From NCBI GenBank assembly GCA_900471925.1, contig UCGV01000040.1, positions 1 through 48,707 of the forward strand: a stretch of 48,707 nt of DNA, in the 5' to 3' direction. Positions within the stretch are counted from its first letter, which is position 1. The number at the start of each line of letters is the position of its first letter. Source of the DNA: Hyphomicrobiales bacterium. Lineage in GTDB: Bacteria > Pseudomonadota > Alphaproteobacteria > Rhizobiales > Rhizobiaceae. The notes under the pieces were generated by a model. That model did no database searches and was not told where the DNA came from. It worked only from the letters and a program-made list of their open reading frames with translations. Shown here piece after piece: positions 8,268 to 16,005 of this stretch. The translations under genes were made by a program, and so were the position numbers.

Positions 8268-9781
8268 TTGAAGATCCCATGGATAAACCAGCGATGCGAG
8301 CCGGTGGCCGGATCGACGCCGTCGCCAGAGCGAAAGATCCAGTAGCGTTCGCCGCTATCGTCCTCGACCGAAAAATAATCGCGCACCGCCGCCCATTCGG
8401 ACGTGCTTTGCCACCATTCCCCGAAAATGCGCTCCGGTCCGTCGGCGTGTGCGACGCGCCGACGTTTGCCGCGCCAGACAAACCAGACCGGCGGATGGTC
8501 CGGCAGCAGGGCCATGACGTCGATTGGTTCGGGATGGATCATGAGCCGCAAGGGTCGTGGCCAGGTCTGCGGCCAGGTCTTGCCAAGCGCATCTGCGACC
8601 GGCGATATGCGCGCGACCGATCGCTCCGGCACGTCGCTCGCCACAGGGGCGGCCCGATAGATGCGGTAGGTACCGCGATTGCCGATCATGTCGATGAAGG
8701 CGCCGAGATCGATATCCGGCGCCTCGATCAGGCTCGTGGCCATCTGCCGATCCGCCAGCGGCTCGACCATGGTGGCGGCGAGGCTCAGTTTCTCGATGCC
8801 GAAGCCGGGATCGATCCGTTCGATCCGGTCCTGCAGCAGCTTCGTCAGCCAGGCGATGTCGCGCACGGGTTTGGCGGTCCCGGCCCTGAGTGCCTGGATC
8901 GTGTTGTCGACCCGGTGGACGATGAGGTCGGTGCGGCGCACGCCGAGCCCCCTCGCCTGCAGTTTCAGACAGAGCGCCTGCACGAGTTCTGCAACATAGC
9001 GCGCAATCGTCTCCGGTGCGCCGATCGGCTCGGCAAAGGATCTGTCGACCTCGACGACATCGGGCGCGCGGGCCGGTTCGATCGGTTCGGGCAGCCGGGC
9101 AAACATCTGCTCGAGCCGGCGGCCGATCTGCGGGCCGAAACGCAAGGTGAGCGGCGCCTTCGGCGTTGCCGCCAATTCGCCAACCGTCCTGAAACCCAGC
9201 GTATGCAGGCTGGTTACAGTCTTGGCGTCGAGGCGAAGGCTGCCGATCGGCAGATGGCAAACGGCTTGCGTGATCTCCCCTCGGTTTGCAACAAAGGTTT
9301 CACTTGTTATCGAGCGGGCAAGGGCATGGGCTGCACCCCAGCTGTCGGCGACAGCCGCATGGGCAGCGAGCCTTTTCGCCCGAAAACTGTTGACGAGGCG
9401 GACAAGCATCGGGCCCTCGCCGCCTTGCAGGTGATCGGCGCCCTCCGTGTCCATGACGATGCCGCCAGGCGGATCCATCGCCACGATCGGCGAATATTGC
9501 GTCAGCGCCCATAAGGTGATCCGCTCAAGTGCTGCCAGATCGGCTGCCGGGTCGGCATCGACCATCGTGAGACCCTGGACGAGCGCCTGCGCCTTGGCGG
9601 CCGGCATGCCGACACTAAGACCGAGCCTGCCGGCATTGGCATCGACGGCCGACAGCCATCGTTTGGCTCCGCTTTTCGCAACGGCAACGAGCGGCACGTC
9701 AGCTGGAATGGACGGATCGGCGCGTCTTATCCGATCCGTCGGCAGCGTCGGAAGGAAGACGGAGACGACCCTGACCATCAC
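8264..9781 (-). CDS. imuB: ImuB, Y-family polymerase-like mutagenesis protein
   Basis: This 505-residue protein has the Y-family polymerase fold with finger, palm and little-finger regions. The catalytic carboxylates found in DinB (DMDAFYASVE) are absent: the N-terminus reads VVSVFLPTLPTDRI. This is the hallmark of ImuB, which is catalytically dead and serves as the clamp-binding hub joining ImuA and DnaE2. A second ATG three bases downstream (9778) is an alternative start. The reading frame overlaps imuA by 83 bases at its 5' end and dnaE2 by four bases at its 3' end, so the three genes form one tight operon. It belongs to the SOS response through the shared LexA site. Confidence 0.95.
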   Translation of the reverse strand: MMVRVVSVFLPTLPTDRIRRADPSIPADVPLVAVAKSGAKRWLSAVDANAGRLGLSVGMPAAKAQALVQGLTMVDADPAADLAALERITLWALTQYSPIVAMDPPGGIVMDTEGADHLQGGEGPMLVRLVNSFRAKRLAAHAAVADSWGAAHALARSITSETFVANRGEITQAVCHLPIGSLRLDAKTVTSLHTLGFRTVGELAATPKAPLTLRFGPQIGRRLEQMFARLPEPIEPARAPDVVEVDRSFAEPIGAPETIARYVAELVQALCLKLQARGLGVRRTDLIVHRVDNTIQALRAGTAKPVRDIAWLTKLLQDRIERIDPGFGIEKLSLAATMVEPLADRQMATSLIEAPDIDLGAFIDMIGNRGTYRIYRAAPVASDVPERSVARISPVADALGKTWPQTWPRPLRLMIHPEPIDVMALLPDHPPVWFVWRGKRRRVAHADGPERIFGEWWQSTSEWAAVRDYFSVEDDSGERYWIFRSGDGVDPATGSHRWFIHGIFK

Positions 9782-10454
9782 ATGCCTCTAGGATGAAATC
9801 TGCACTTTCGCCGGCCTTGATCCGGATCAGTTCGGCCAGCCAGCGGGCCTTCCCGATGCCTGGAACCGGAAGTGGCGTCGACGGCAGGACGGAGATGCGC
9901 CAGCGACTGGCGGCCGCTGTCGGATGGCCGAAATCGAGCGCCTCTGATTGGCGGCGCGCCCGGCGAATGATGAGGCCAATCGTGCCGGAGCTTTCCGCGG
10001 CAAGCTGCAGCCGGCGCGAAACGGTCATCGGCAGCCGCACCGTCTCGGCAACGACGGCGCCGAGCCCCGTGAACCGTAATGCCTCCTCGAAGGCTTCGAG
10101 CACATAGTCCTCGCGCAGCGCTTCGACATAGACGACGCGGTCGGGATGCAGGCCAAGCTGCGCAAGTGCGGGTGCAAAGAGATCCGGACGCGCATGACAC
10201 CAGACGACCATGCCCTTGGTGCGCGCGGCAATACCGGCGGCGAAGGAGGCAGCCGCCGCACCATCGACGGCCCCTGTTCCGCCACCGGAAAATTCATGGA
10301 TCGCGCCATAGGCGAGCCCGCCACCTGGAAGGCGATCATCCATCGCGCCAACACCGAACGGCAGGACGGTCTTTGCGCGGCTCCCCGCACCTTCGAGATG
10401 CTGGATGCGCTCCCTGAGATCCTGGATGATCGGGTTTTCGGCGGGCTGCGCCAT
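9699..10454 (-). CDS. imuA: ImuA, RecA-like mutagenesis protein
   Basis: This 251-residue protein resembles the RecA/SulA-like ImuA family of alphaproteobacteria. The core includes LPFGVGAMDDRLPGGGLAYG near residue 31, a beta-strand GMVVWCHARPDLFAP, and the conserved DRVVYVEALREDYVLEAFEE. It is the first gene of the imuA-imuB-dnaE2 operon, and its 3' end overlaps imuB by 83 bases, a long overlap. ImuA interacts with ImuB and RecA in the mutasome and modulates its assembly. The start ATG 10454 lies 50 bases downstream of a LexA direct repeat, so the operon should be SOS-induced. Confidence 0.94.
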   Translation of the reverse strand: MAQPAENPIIQDLRERIQHLEGAGSRAKTVLPFGVGAMDDRLPGGGLAYGAIHEFSGGGTGAVDGAAAASFAAGIAARTKGMVVWCHARPDLFAPALAQLGLHPDRVVYVEALREDYVLEAFEEALRFTGLGAVVAETVRLPMTVSRRLQLAAESSGTIGLIIRRARRQSEALDFGHPTAAASRWRISVLPSTPLPVPGIGKARWLAELIRIKAGESADFILEACDGQGRLRLPSDAADGSDKTRRSVHSS

Positions 10455-10503
10455 GATCGGTCTTCGTCAAATTCGAGTTTCCCTGCCGCCGAAAAGCGGA
10501 TAT

Positions 10504-10518
10504 GTTCTTTATTTGTTC
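10504..10518 (-). promoter_or_regulatory. LexA box upstream of imuA
   Basis: The plus-strand sequence GTTC-TTTATTT-GTTC (10504-10518) matches the alphaproteobacterial LexA direct repeat GTTC-N7-GTTC exactly. It lies 50 bases upstream of the imuA start, where it would cover the promoter of the imuA-imuB-dnaE2 operon. It is about 130 bases from the divergent 10649 gene, so control of that side is less certain. Confidence 0.85.
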
Positions 10519-10648
10519 CTGTTTCCCATGTGAGTCAATGCGCATGTATCGGGTGGATATTCCTAAGAAGGCATCGGTCCACAGCGGCGAAATGATGGAA
10601 TATGTAGCAAATTCAGACAGGTGACCGGATTTCGTCCACAGAAGCAAA

Positions 10649-10933
10649 ATGTCATCGATAAGAAAAAATACCTATCCTGAGGCGCTGACGCTTCGGGAGT
10701 TTCGAGGTCCAGTCATCTCCGTGGCATGTGGTGCCTGCAATCGACGCGACGATCTCGATCGCAAGGCCCTTGTCAGGCGACACGGTGCTGACCTGACCTT
10801 CGTTCAGCTTCGACGACGATTGGCGATGGGATGTTTGAGGATGAATGACGAGGATGGAACCGATCGATGCGAAACCCACTTTCCCGGCCTGATCGCGGCC
10901 GGCCTGTCTTTGACGAAGGAGGATCCGTCATGA
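10649..10933 (+). CDS. Small conserved-looking protein upstream of dinB
   Basis: This 94-residue protein has a likely zinc-binding pair (VACGACNRRDDLDR, CxxC) followed by an arginine-rich helix (KALVRRHGADLTFVQLRRRLA), then GCLRMNDEDGTDRCETHFPG with two more cysteines. The four cysteines (two CxxC-like, two spaced) could form a small zinc ribbon. I do not know a named family. The stop overlaps the next gene's ATG (ATGA 10930-10933), so the two are translationally coupled, and that gene in turn abuts dinB. The gene lies divergent from imuA. The setting suggests a role near DNA damage tolerance, but this is inference from position only. Confidence 0.7.
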   Translation: MSSIRKNTYPEALTLREFRGPVISVACGACNRRDDLDRKALVRRHGADLTFVQLRRRLAMGCLRMNDEDGTDRCETHFPGLIAAGLSLTKEDPS

Positions 10934-11259
10934 GCGACAACGTCGTTTCATTCGAAGACAAGCGCCTGAAAAGGCTCGACGGTATGCTGTTCGGCACCGA
11001 TCATGGCGAACGGACGATCGCCCATGTCATCTCCCGCCTGGAACTCTGCAGGGCCGATCAGGCCCTGGTCAGGGCCTATATCGAGACGATCGACAGCGGT
11101 GAGGTCATCCTTCAGCCTGACGATGGCAGTGTCGCCCCGCCGACGGCGCTTATCCATCTTGCCGACCTGCTTTCAAATTATGACAGGCTCCTCGACGAGC
11201 AGATCGCAGCACTCACCTGCGAAGCGGAAGAGCTTGACGGTCCCTATCAAAGCACGTGA
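10930..11259 (+). CDS. Hypothetical protein in the dinB operon
   Basis: This 109-residue acidic, mostly helical protein starts MSDNVVSFEDKRLKRLDGML. Its middle reads TIAHVISRLELCRADQALVRAY and the C-terminus has LIHLADLLSNYDRLLDEQI, which looks like paired amphipathic helices. I do not recognise it. Its ATG overlaps the stop of the preceding gene by four bases, and its own TGA overlaps a GTG that could start dinB. The three genes therefore look like one translationally coupled unit. A regulatory or accessory role for DinB is possible but unproven. Confidence 0.7.
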   Translation: MSDNVVSFEDKRLKRLDGMLFGTDHGERTIAHVISRLELCRADQALVRAYIETIDSGEVILQPDDGSVAPPTALIHLADLLSNYDRLLDEQIAALTCEAEELDGPYQST

Positions 11260-11273
11260 ATGCTGATCGCATC

Positions 11274-12371
11274 ATGAGCGAGGACGCTGAACGAGATGCC
11301 GGCGAGCGGCTGCGCAAGATCATCCATGTCGATATGGATGCCTTCTATGCTTCGGTCGAACAGCGCGACAATCCCGAACTGCGCGGCAGACCGCTTGCCG
11401 TCGGCGGGTCCGAGGCCCGCGGCGTGGTGGCGGCAGCGAGCTATGAGGCGCGCGCTTTCGGCGTCCATTCCGCCATGCCGTCGATCACCGCCAAGCGCAA
11501 ATGCCCCGACCTGATTTTCGTGCCGCCACGCTTCGACGTCTACAGGGCCGTCTCACAAGAGATCCGAGAGATCTTTGCGGAATATACGCCGCTGATCGAG
11601 CCATTGTCGCTCGACGAGGCCTATCTCGACGTCACCGAAAATTTGAAGGGCATGGAAATTGCGACCGATATCGCCAGTCAAATCCGCGCTGCGATCAAGG
11701 CGGCAACCGGTCTCAACGCATCGGCCGGCATTTCCTACAACAAGTTCCTCGCCAAGATGGCAAGTGACCTCAACAAGCCGAATGGACAGGCCGTGATCAC
11801 GCCGAAGAACGGGCCGGCCTTCGTCGAGAACCTGCCCGTCAAGAAGTTCCATGGGGTCGGTCCGGCGACAGCCGAGAAGATGCATCGTCTGGGGATCGAG
11901 ACCGGTGCTGACCTGAAGCAGAGATCGCTCGACTTCCTGATCGACCATTTCGGCAAAGCCGGACCCTATTTCCACGGCATTGCCCGCGGCATCGACAATC
12001 GCCAGGTCAGACCCGACAGGGTACGCAAATCCGTCGGCGCCGAGGATACGTTCAGGCAGGACGCGTTCGACTATGAACTTGCTCGCCAGGGCGTCCAGCC
12101 GCTCATCGAAAAAGTCTGGTCCTATTGCGAGACGAACAGCGTCAGTGCCAAGACCGTGACGCTGAAGGTCAAATATGCCGATTTCAACCAGATTACCCGC
12201 AGCCGAAGCGCGACGGCGCCATTGGCATCCCTGGATGCCCTCGAACAGATCGTCAGCCAATTGCTGCTGGCAATATTTCCGACCGCAAAAGGCATCAGGC
12301 TGCTCGGCGTCACCCTGTCGTCCCTCGAACGGGCAAGCGCAAGGGCCAGCACTCAATTGACCCTCTTTTAG
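11274..12371 (+). CDS. dinB: DNA polymerase IV (DinB)
   Basis: This 365-residue Y-family translesion polymerase has both catalytic acidic motifs: HVDMDAFYASVEQRD near the N-terminus and SLDEAYLDVT in the palm. The helix-hairpin-helix segment (KKFHGVGPATAEKMHRLGI) and the little-finger domain follow, and it ends in STQLTLF, a plausible beta-clamp binding peptide (QLTLF). ATG 11274 was used; a GTG at 11256 overlaps the upstream stop (GTGA) and would add six residues, MNADRI. The protein copies past lesions at low fidelity. It is transcribed away from the imu operon, behind two small genes. No second LexA box was seen directly upstream. Confidence 0.95.
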   Translation: MSEDAERDAGERLRKIIHVDMDAFYASVEQRDNPELRGRPLAVGGSEARGVVAAASYEARAFGVHSAMPSITAKRKCPDLIFVPPRFDVYRAVSQEIREIFAEYTPLIEPLSLDEAYLDVTENLKGMEIATDIASQIRAAIKAATGLNASAGISYNKFLAKMASDLNKPNGQAVITPKNGPAFVENLPVKKFHGVGPATAEKMHRLGIETGADLKQRSLDFLIDHFGKAGPYFHGIARGIDNRQVRPDRVRKSVGAEDTFRQDAFDYELARQGVQPLIEKVWSYCETNSVSAKTVTLKVKYADFNQITRSRSATAPLASLDALEQIVSQLLLAIFPTAKGIRLLGVTLSSLERASARASTQLTLF

Positions 12372-12530
12372 TCGGCAAACTGACGGTTTCATGAGCTTCT
12401 CCGATCCGTGCCCCACGGGACATCGACTTTTGGGCGCAATGATACCAAGGCCGTCGAACTGGCATATCAACGCCAGATGCCTACATCAGTCCAATCGGAC
12501 AAAACGCCGTCGAGAAAAGAGTAGCGCCAT

Positions 12531-13004
12531 ATGATCCTGTTGATAGTCGGTGTGGCGATGATCGTCGGTTTCTTCCTGTTTTTCCCAAAGCCAACCCTGA
12601 TTGCCCTGGCCGCTCTTGTGATCGTTGGTGCCGGTATCGCGATCTTCTTCTATGTCCAGCAGGCGGATCAGGACGGGTCCCTCGCGTCGATCAAGGCCTC
12701 AAGCACGGGAACGCAGAGCTGCACGGATCCCGGCAAGCCGATCTTCGTGCAGTTGGCCAACGGCTCCGGAAAGCAGGTGGATGTCGTCCGGTTTCGGCTG
12801 GTCGCAAGGCGGCCTGGTTTCAGCGTCGAGTATTATTCCGACTACCTTACCAGTTACAAAATCATCGCACCCGGCGCGACCTACGGTGATTGCTGGGCTC
12901 TCAACCAGTATCGAGGGCTGCAGACCTTGCCGGAGAAATTGGGCCCGCAGCAACTGGACTGGTCAGTCGAAATAATATCGGTCGAGTTCGCGCGAGATCG
13001 ATAA
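12531..13004 (+). CDS. Small membrane-anchored hypothetical protein
   Basis: This 157-residue protein has two adjacent hydrophobic segments (about residues 1-20 and 22-43, ending IAIFFYVQQ), then a soluble domain of about 110 residues. That domain contains two cysteines (TQSCTDPGKP and YGDCWALNQ) that could form a disulfide, suggesting it sits in the periplasm. The fold looks beta-rich (FVQLANGSGKQVDVVRFRL, WSVEIISVEF). I do not recognise a family. It is followed by a convergent nuclease gene. Start at ATG 12531; a weak purine-rich stretch (AGAAAAGAG) precedes it. Confidence 0.65.
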   Translation: MILLIVGVAMIVGFFLFFPKPTLIALAALVIVGAGIAIFFYVQQADQDGSLASIKASSTGTQSCTDPGKPIFVQLANGSGKQVDVVRFRLVARRPGFSVEYYSDYLTSYKIIAPGATYGDCWALNQYRGLQTLPEKLGPQQLDWSVEIISVEFARDR

Positions 13005-13171
13005 TGGCAGAGAACAGAACATATCCGTGACGCGACCCTGATATATGCAGCATTTAAGCCAGTGCGACGCCGGGCGATCAGATCCCTTTCCTTCGCCAAC
13101 CAGGCGCAATCGATCTGCGCACCGGATCGGACCCCGCGCACCACGCCGTGCCGAGACGCCGGCCATTGATA

Positions 13172-14086
13172 TCAGCCACACCATGGCCGAGGCGTTGGCG
13201 GACATCCGCTTACGCCGCATATGAACGGAACAGCCAGGCCCTCGGCAATCAGAGTTTGGCCGACATCACGGCCGTCGATCGTCAGTGTCCCGCAACGCCT
13301 ACCATAGTTGCATTTCCTCGTGCCTTCCGTCCCCGGTTTACAGGAGCAGGCGACGAGCGTCAGGTTGGTTGATTTCGCCGTTGCCACCATTTCTTTCAGC
13401 CGCGCGGACGCACGAATGCCCAAGGCAGCCTCCCGCGAACATTGCGGTTCGAATTTCTCCGGCGTGTTGAAGCCGACGAGGCGCACCGGCGTCCCATCCC
13501 TCAAACGGATCGTGTCCCCATCGGTGATATCGAAGTTCGCCCTCCCCGAGGTTGCCGACGCCGGAGGGGGCATCTGCGAAGACGTCGTAGGAAGACCGTT
13601 GTCGACAGGGAGGTCGTTCTTGAACAAATTGCCCACCAACCCGACAACCATCAATATTGCCAGTATTGCAAGGGCGAGCCTGCCTCCGGAAACCGTCAAT
13701 AAGCGAAACGCACGCGGTGGCCGCAAAAGGTAACGAGGTCGAAATGGATTGCGAACCCGCAAGGGGTTACGTCCCAGAGGACTTCGATTAAATGACCTTC
13801 TTGGTCGGGACAGGGCAACAGCACGTTGAGGCGCTTCGAAAGGCTCGGGTCGCGATGCCACAATCCCCGGCTCAGGTTCCGCCGCTTTCCGTGTAAGGCG
13901 GGTCAACATGGAAAGCTGCTTTTCAGTCAGCCTGGTCCGCACGCCGTAGCGACCGATTTTGCCGCTGATGTCGGTTAGAAAGCGCCTTTGCCAATCCGTC
14001 AGGGGACGATTGGCAAGTACGTCGTCGATACGACCCTTGAAGTAAACGACCTCGATTTCGCTAAGCATTTCCGTCCGGCCCTGCAT
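13172..14086 (-). CDS. Membrane-anchored thermonuclease-like (SNase domain) protein
   Basis: This 304-residue protein has a cytoplasmic N-terminal region, with an RYGVRTRLTEKQLSML helix and a proline/arginine-rich linker at residues 70-125. A transmembrane segment follows (about 135-155, RLALAILAILMVVGLVG), then a staphylococcal-nuclease-like domain from about 185. The nuclease motifs seen are DGDTIRLRDG, VRLVGFNTPE and YGRRCGTLTIDGRDVGQTLI. Several cysteines (ACSCKPGTEGTRKC, GRRC, FICGVSGCPP, WCG) suggest disulfides, consistent with a periplasmic domain. Family members hydrolyse DNA and RNA with calcium. An in-frame ATG at 14068 is preceded by a better ribosome site (GGACGGA) and may be the true start. 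The N-terminal part before the membrane segment is unusual for this family. Confidence 0.8.
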   Translation of the reverse strand: MQGRTEMLSEIEVVYFKGRIDDVLANRPLTDWQRRFLTDISGKIGRYGVRTRLTEKQLSMLTRLTRKAAEPEPGIVASRPEPFEAPQRAVALSRPRRSFNRSPLGRNPLRVRNPFRPRYLLRPPRAFRLLTVSGGRLALAILAILMVVGLVGNLFKNDLPVDNGLPTTSSQMPPPASATSGRANFDITDGDTIRLRDGTPVRLVGFNTPEKFEPQCSREAALGIRASARLKEMVATAKSTNLTLVACSCKPGTEGTRKCNYGRRCGTLTIDGRDVGQTLIAEGLAVPFICGVSGCPPTPRPWCG

Positions 14087-14423
14087 TCGGGATCGCTACA
14101 TTAAGTTGAAAACATTAAAATTACATAGAGATAAAATTGCAGATTGCGGCCTTCCTGCGTCCAAGCGATCGGGCATCCGGGATCGAAGACTTCGGCCTTG
14201 TTCAACCTTAAAGACAAAAAGAGGGCCTGCGGAAAACCGCGGCTCTTTAAGGGTGAAGGTCAAGAACGTCCACAGGGGAACAGCTGAAACGACGGACCAT
14301 GCAGCGTTGACGGATCCGGCCGACGTCAGGAAAGCGTTCTTGCACACGCTTGCAATTCACGTGGTTCCTGCAAGAATATGGTTGCACGAACACAACAGGA
14401 ACCACCGTTGGTAGGGCGCACAC
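14087..14423. other. AT-richer intergenic region before the regulatory block
   Basis: No gene is seen. An imperfect inverted repeat at about 14218-14248 (AAAGAG...GCGG-AAAA-CCGC...CTCTTT) is followed on the minus strand by five U residues. There is no minus-strand gene upstream for it to terminate, so it may belong to an unannotated small transcript or be fortuitous. Confidence 0.35.
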
Positions 14424-14924
14424 ATGGCGAACAGGGATGGAATCTCGTCGAGTGAGTTCATTTCGATGCGTGATGATCTTGATTTCGCACATACGTTGAT
14501 GTGCCTCGCGGTCGAACGCAACCTTTCGGGCTTCTCCTTCGCGGGCATTCGCGTCCCACGAACGTTGGAAACATGGCAGTCGGGCGCGGAGGTTCCGAAG
14601 GAGCCGATGATTGCCGCGGAACTGGCGACTTTCCAGGAGCAACTGTACGACAGAATCGTTTCCTTGGCCGGCAACAAGCGGATGCTGCGTGAGATATGGG
14701 GCTTCAACGAGCGCTCGCGGCCATTCCGGGAAGCGGAGCTTTCGGTACCCAAATCGTCGAACAAGGCGATAACCGAGATGGCCGATCTCTTGAACGCCCT
14801 ATTTGTCCAAGATCGCGCGTGGGTGCTTTCCATCCTGAACAATTGTGTCCAGCGGCGCATGAAGGCTGCGGACGCCCAGTCCGGCATCGTGCTTCCTTTT
14901 CCCCAGTGCTCACCGAAATCTTAG
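14424..14924 (+). CDS. FCD-like ligand-sensing protein lacking a DNA-binding domain
   Basis: This 166-residue helical protein resembles the C-terminal FCD-type domain of GntR regulators but has no winged helix. Its clearest relative is the 169-residue protein at 16752-17261. Both share FAG(I/L)RVPR (residues 39-46 here), W..G.E.P, FQE.LY.RI..LA.N and IW..NE..R.FRE.EL. The full GntR proteins at 15167 and 17258 have the matching F-x-E-x2-Y-x-R-I segment, so all four appear related. The usual FCD metal-binding His of the D-x3-H motif is replaced by Tyr. It precedes a full GntR gene but is separated from it by 242 bases that contain a promoter. A heteromeric partner or co-sensor role is inferred from this arrangement. 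Confidence 0.65.
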   Translation: MANRDGISSSEFISMRDDLDFAHTLMCLAVERNLSGFSFAGIRVPRTLETWQSGAEVPKEPMIAAELATFQEQLYDRIVSLAGNKRMLREIWGFNERSRPFREAELSVPKSSNKAITEMADLLNALFVQDRAWVLSILNNCVQRRMKAADAQSGIVLPFPQCSPKS

Positions 14925-14982
14925 CAGCCGCGACAATCGCGATTGTCGACGACCACGCGGTGAAAGTCAGAGCAAAAACAGG

Positions 14983-15011
14983 TTGACTTTTAATCTCCTC
15001 AGGCGTGTATT
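14983..15011 (+). promoter_or_regulatory. Sigma-70-like promoter for the GntR gene at 15167
   Basis: TTGACT (14983-14988) and TGTATT (15006-15011) are separated by exactly 17 bases. The leader to the GntR start would be about 150 bases. This suggests that the full regulator can be expressed separately from the FCD-only gene before it. Confidence 0.45.
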
Positions 15012-15166
15012 GTTGGTAATTGTCGCCCTTGGGTAGTTGTATTCGCGCAGCGGATGAGCGGCAACAATCATGACCGGGCTCGCCGCCATTCCCGCCGGTT
15101 CAACGAATGCGGTTGGAAACGACATCACGGCGCGCGTCAGCAAATTGCGACAGGGCGATTTCGACC

Positions 15167-15889
15167 ATGAGGGAACCAGCCATAGGCCGCGCACCACAGG
15201 GGAGCAGAGGCTCGAACACCGGACAGGTTTATGCGCGCCTGCGGAATCGGCTAGTGACGCTCGAGATACCACCGGGTGCCAAGCTCGATATCGCAGCGCT
15301 TGCCGATCGCCTGGGCATCGGCAAGACATTATTGCGCCAGACGCTGGTCCTGCTTGCGGGCGAAGGGATCGTTTTCAGCGTGCCCGGGGCTGGATACTTC
15401 TCAAGGACGCTCGATTTCACCGATCTTTCCGGCGACTACGATCTGGCGCTAACCGTCCTGAAACTCGCTATTGAGGCCGATATTGCCGCCTTTAGCGACG
15501 CCGGGCTCCAGCAGCCCGGACACGCCAGCGGGCATAGGGATTTGCCACTTGAGACCGACCTTACGCAAGCATATGCCGAGTTCATCGAAATGCTCTATGA
15601 ACGCATCGCCTGCATGGCCAGCAACAGGAAGTACCGGCAGCTGATCCAGACATTTAACGGCAAGACCAGCGTCGTGCGGCAACTTTATCTGCAGCGGCCA
15701 GCCCAGATACGCAAAATTCCCGATGACCTGCACGAACTGACGGAATTGCTTCGTCGCCACGAAGCCAAGGGCGCCATAGCGAAGCTCGAAATGCACTTCG
15801 GCTCGAAGCTGGACGTGCTTCGCGAATTGGTGGATGAGGCCAATGGGAAGGCCGCGGCAGCAGGCCAGGACTGGGTGCGATCGCTTTGA
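15167..15889 (+). CDS. GntR-type regulator with FCD-like effector domain
   Basis: This protein has 240 residues from ATG 15167 (an ATG at 15107 would add 20). The N-terminal winged helix is visible as QVYARLRNRLVTLEIPPGAK, LDIAALADRLGIGKTLLRQ and GEGIVFSVPGAGYFS. This matches the GntR pattern, although the recognition helix reads GKTLLRQTLVLLAGEG instead of the common S.TPVREAL. The helical C-terminal domain is of the same subtype as its neighbours (FIEMLYERIACMASN). Such regulators are small-molecule-responsive repressors or activators. Its position next to the phosphonate operon, and its similarity to the GntR protein at 17258, suggest that both watch the same pathway. The AlaX-like gene follows 116 bases later on the same strand. 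Confidence 0.75.
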   Translation: MREPAIGRAPQGSRGSNTGQVYARLRNRLVTLEIPPGAKLDIAALADRLGIGKTLLRQTLVLLAGEGIVFSVPGAGYFSRTLDFTDLSGDYDLALTVLKLAIEADIAAFSDAGLQQPGHASGHRDLPLETDLTQAYAEFIEMLYERIACMASNRKYRQLIQTFNGKTSVVRQLYLQRPAQIRKIPDDLHELTELLRRHEAKGAIAKLEMHFGSKLDVLRELVDEANGKAAAAGQDWVRSL

Positions 15890-16005
15890 CTGCACCGCCT
15901 GAAGATATAGCGCGCCAGGCTTCGGCCTTTCGAAGTGCTCGCGAAATGCTGCGAGCCCGTTGCTCGTGGTAATCGGTTCACCGTACTTAGCGTGTGGGAG
16001 TGCGC

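Noticed and set aside
8279..9514. 411-residue plus-strand open frame opposite imuB
   Set aside because: Antisense shadow created by high-GC codon bias; imuB is unambiguous on the other strand.
11553..12470. 305-residue minus-strand open frame opposite dinB
   Set aside because: dinB has complete polymerase motifs, and the antisense frame has none.
14216..14248. Imperfect hairpin with a minus-strand U-tract upstream of the nuclease gene
   Set aside because: No minus-strand gene exists upstream for it to terminate, and the stem is broken, so I did not call it a terminator.
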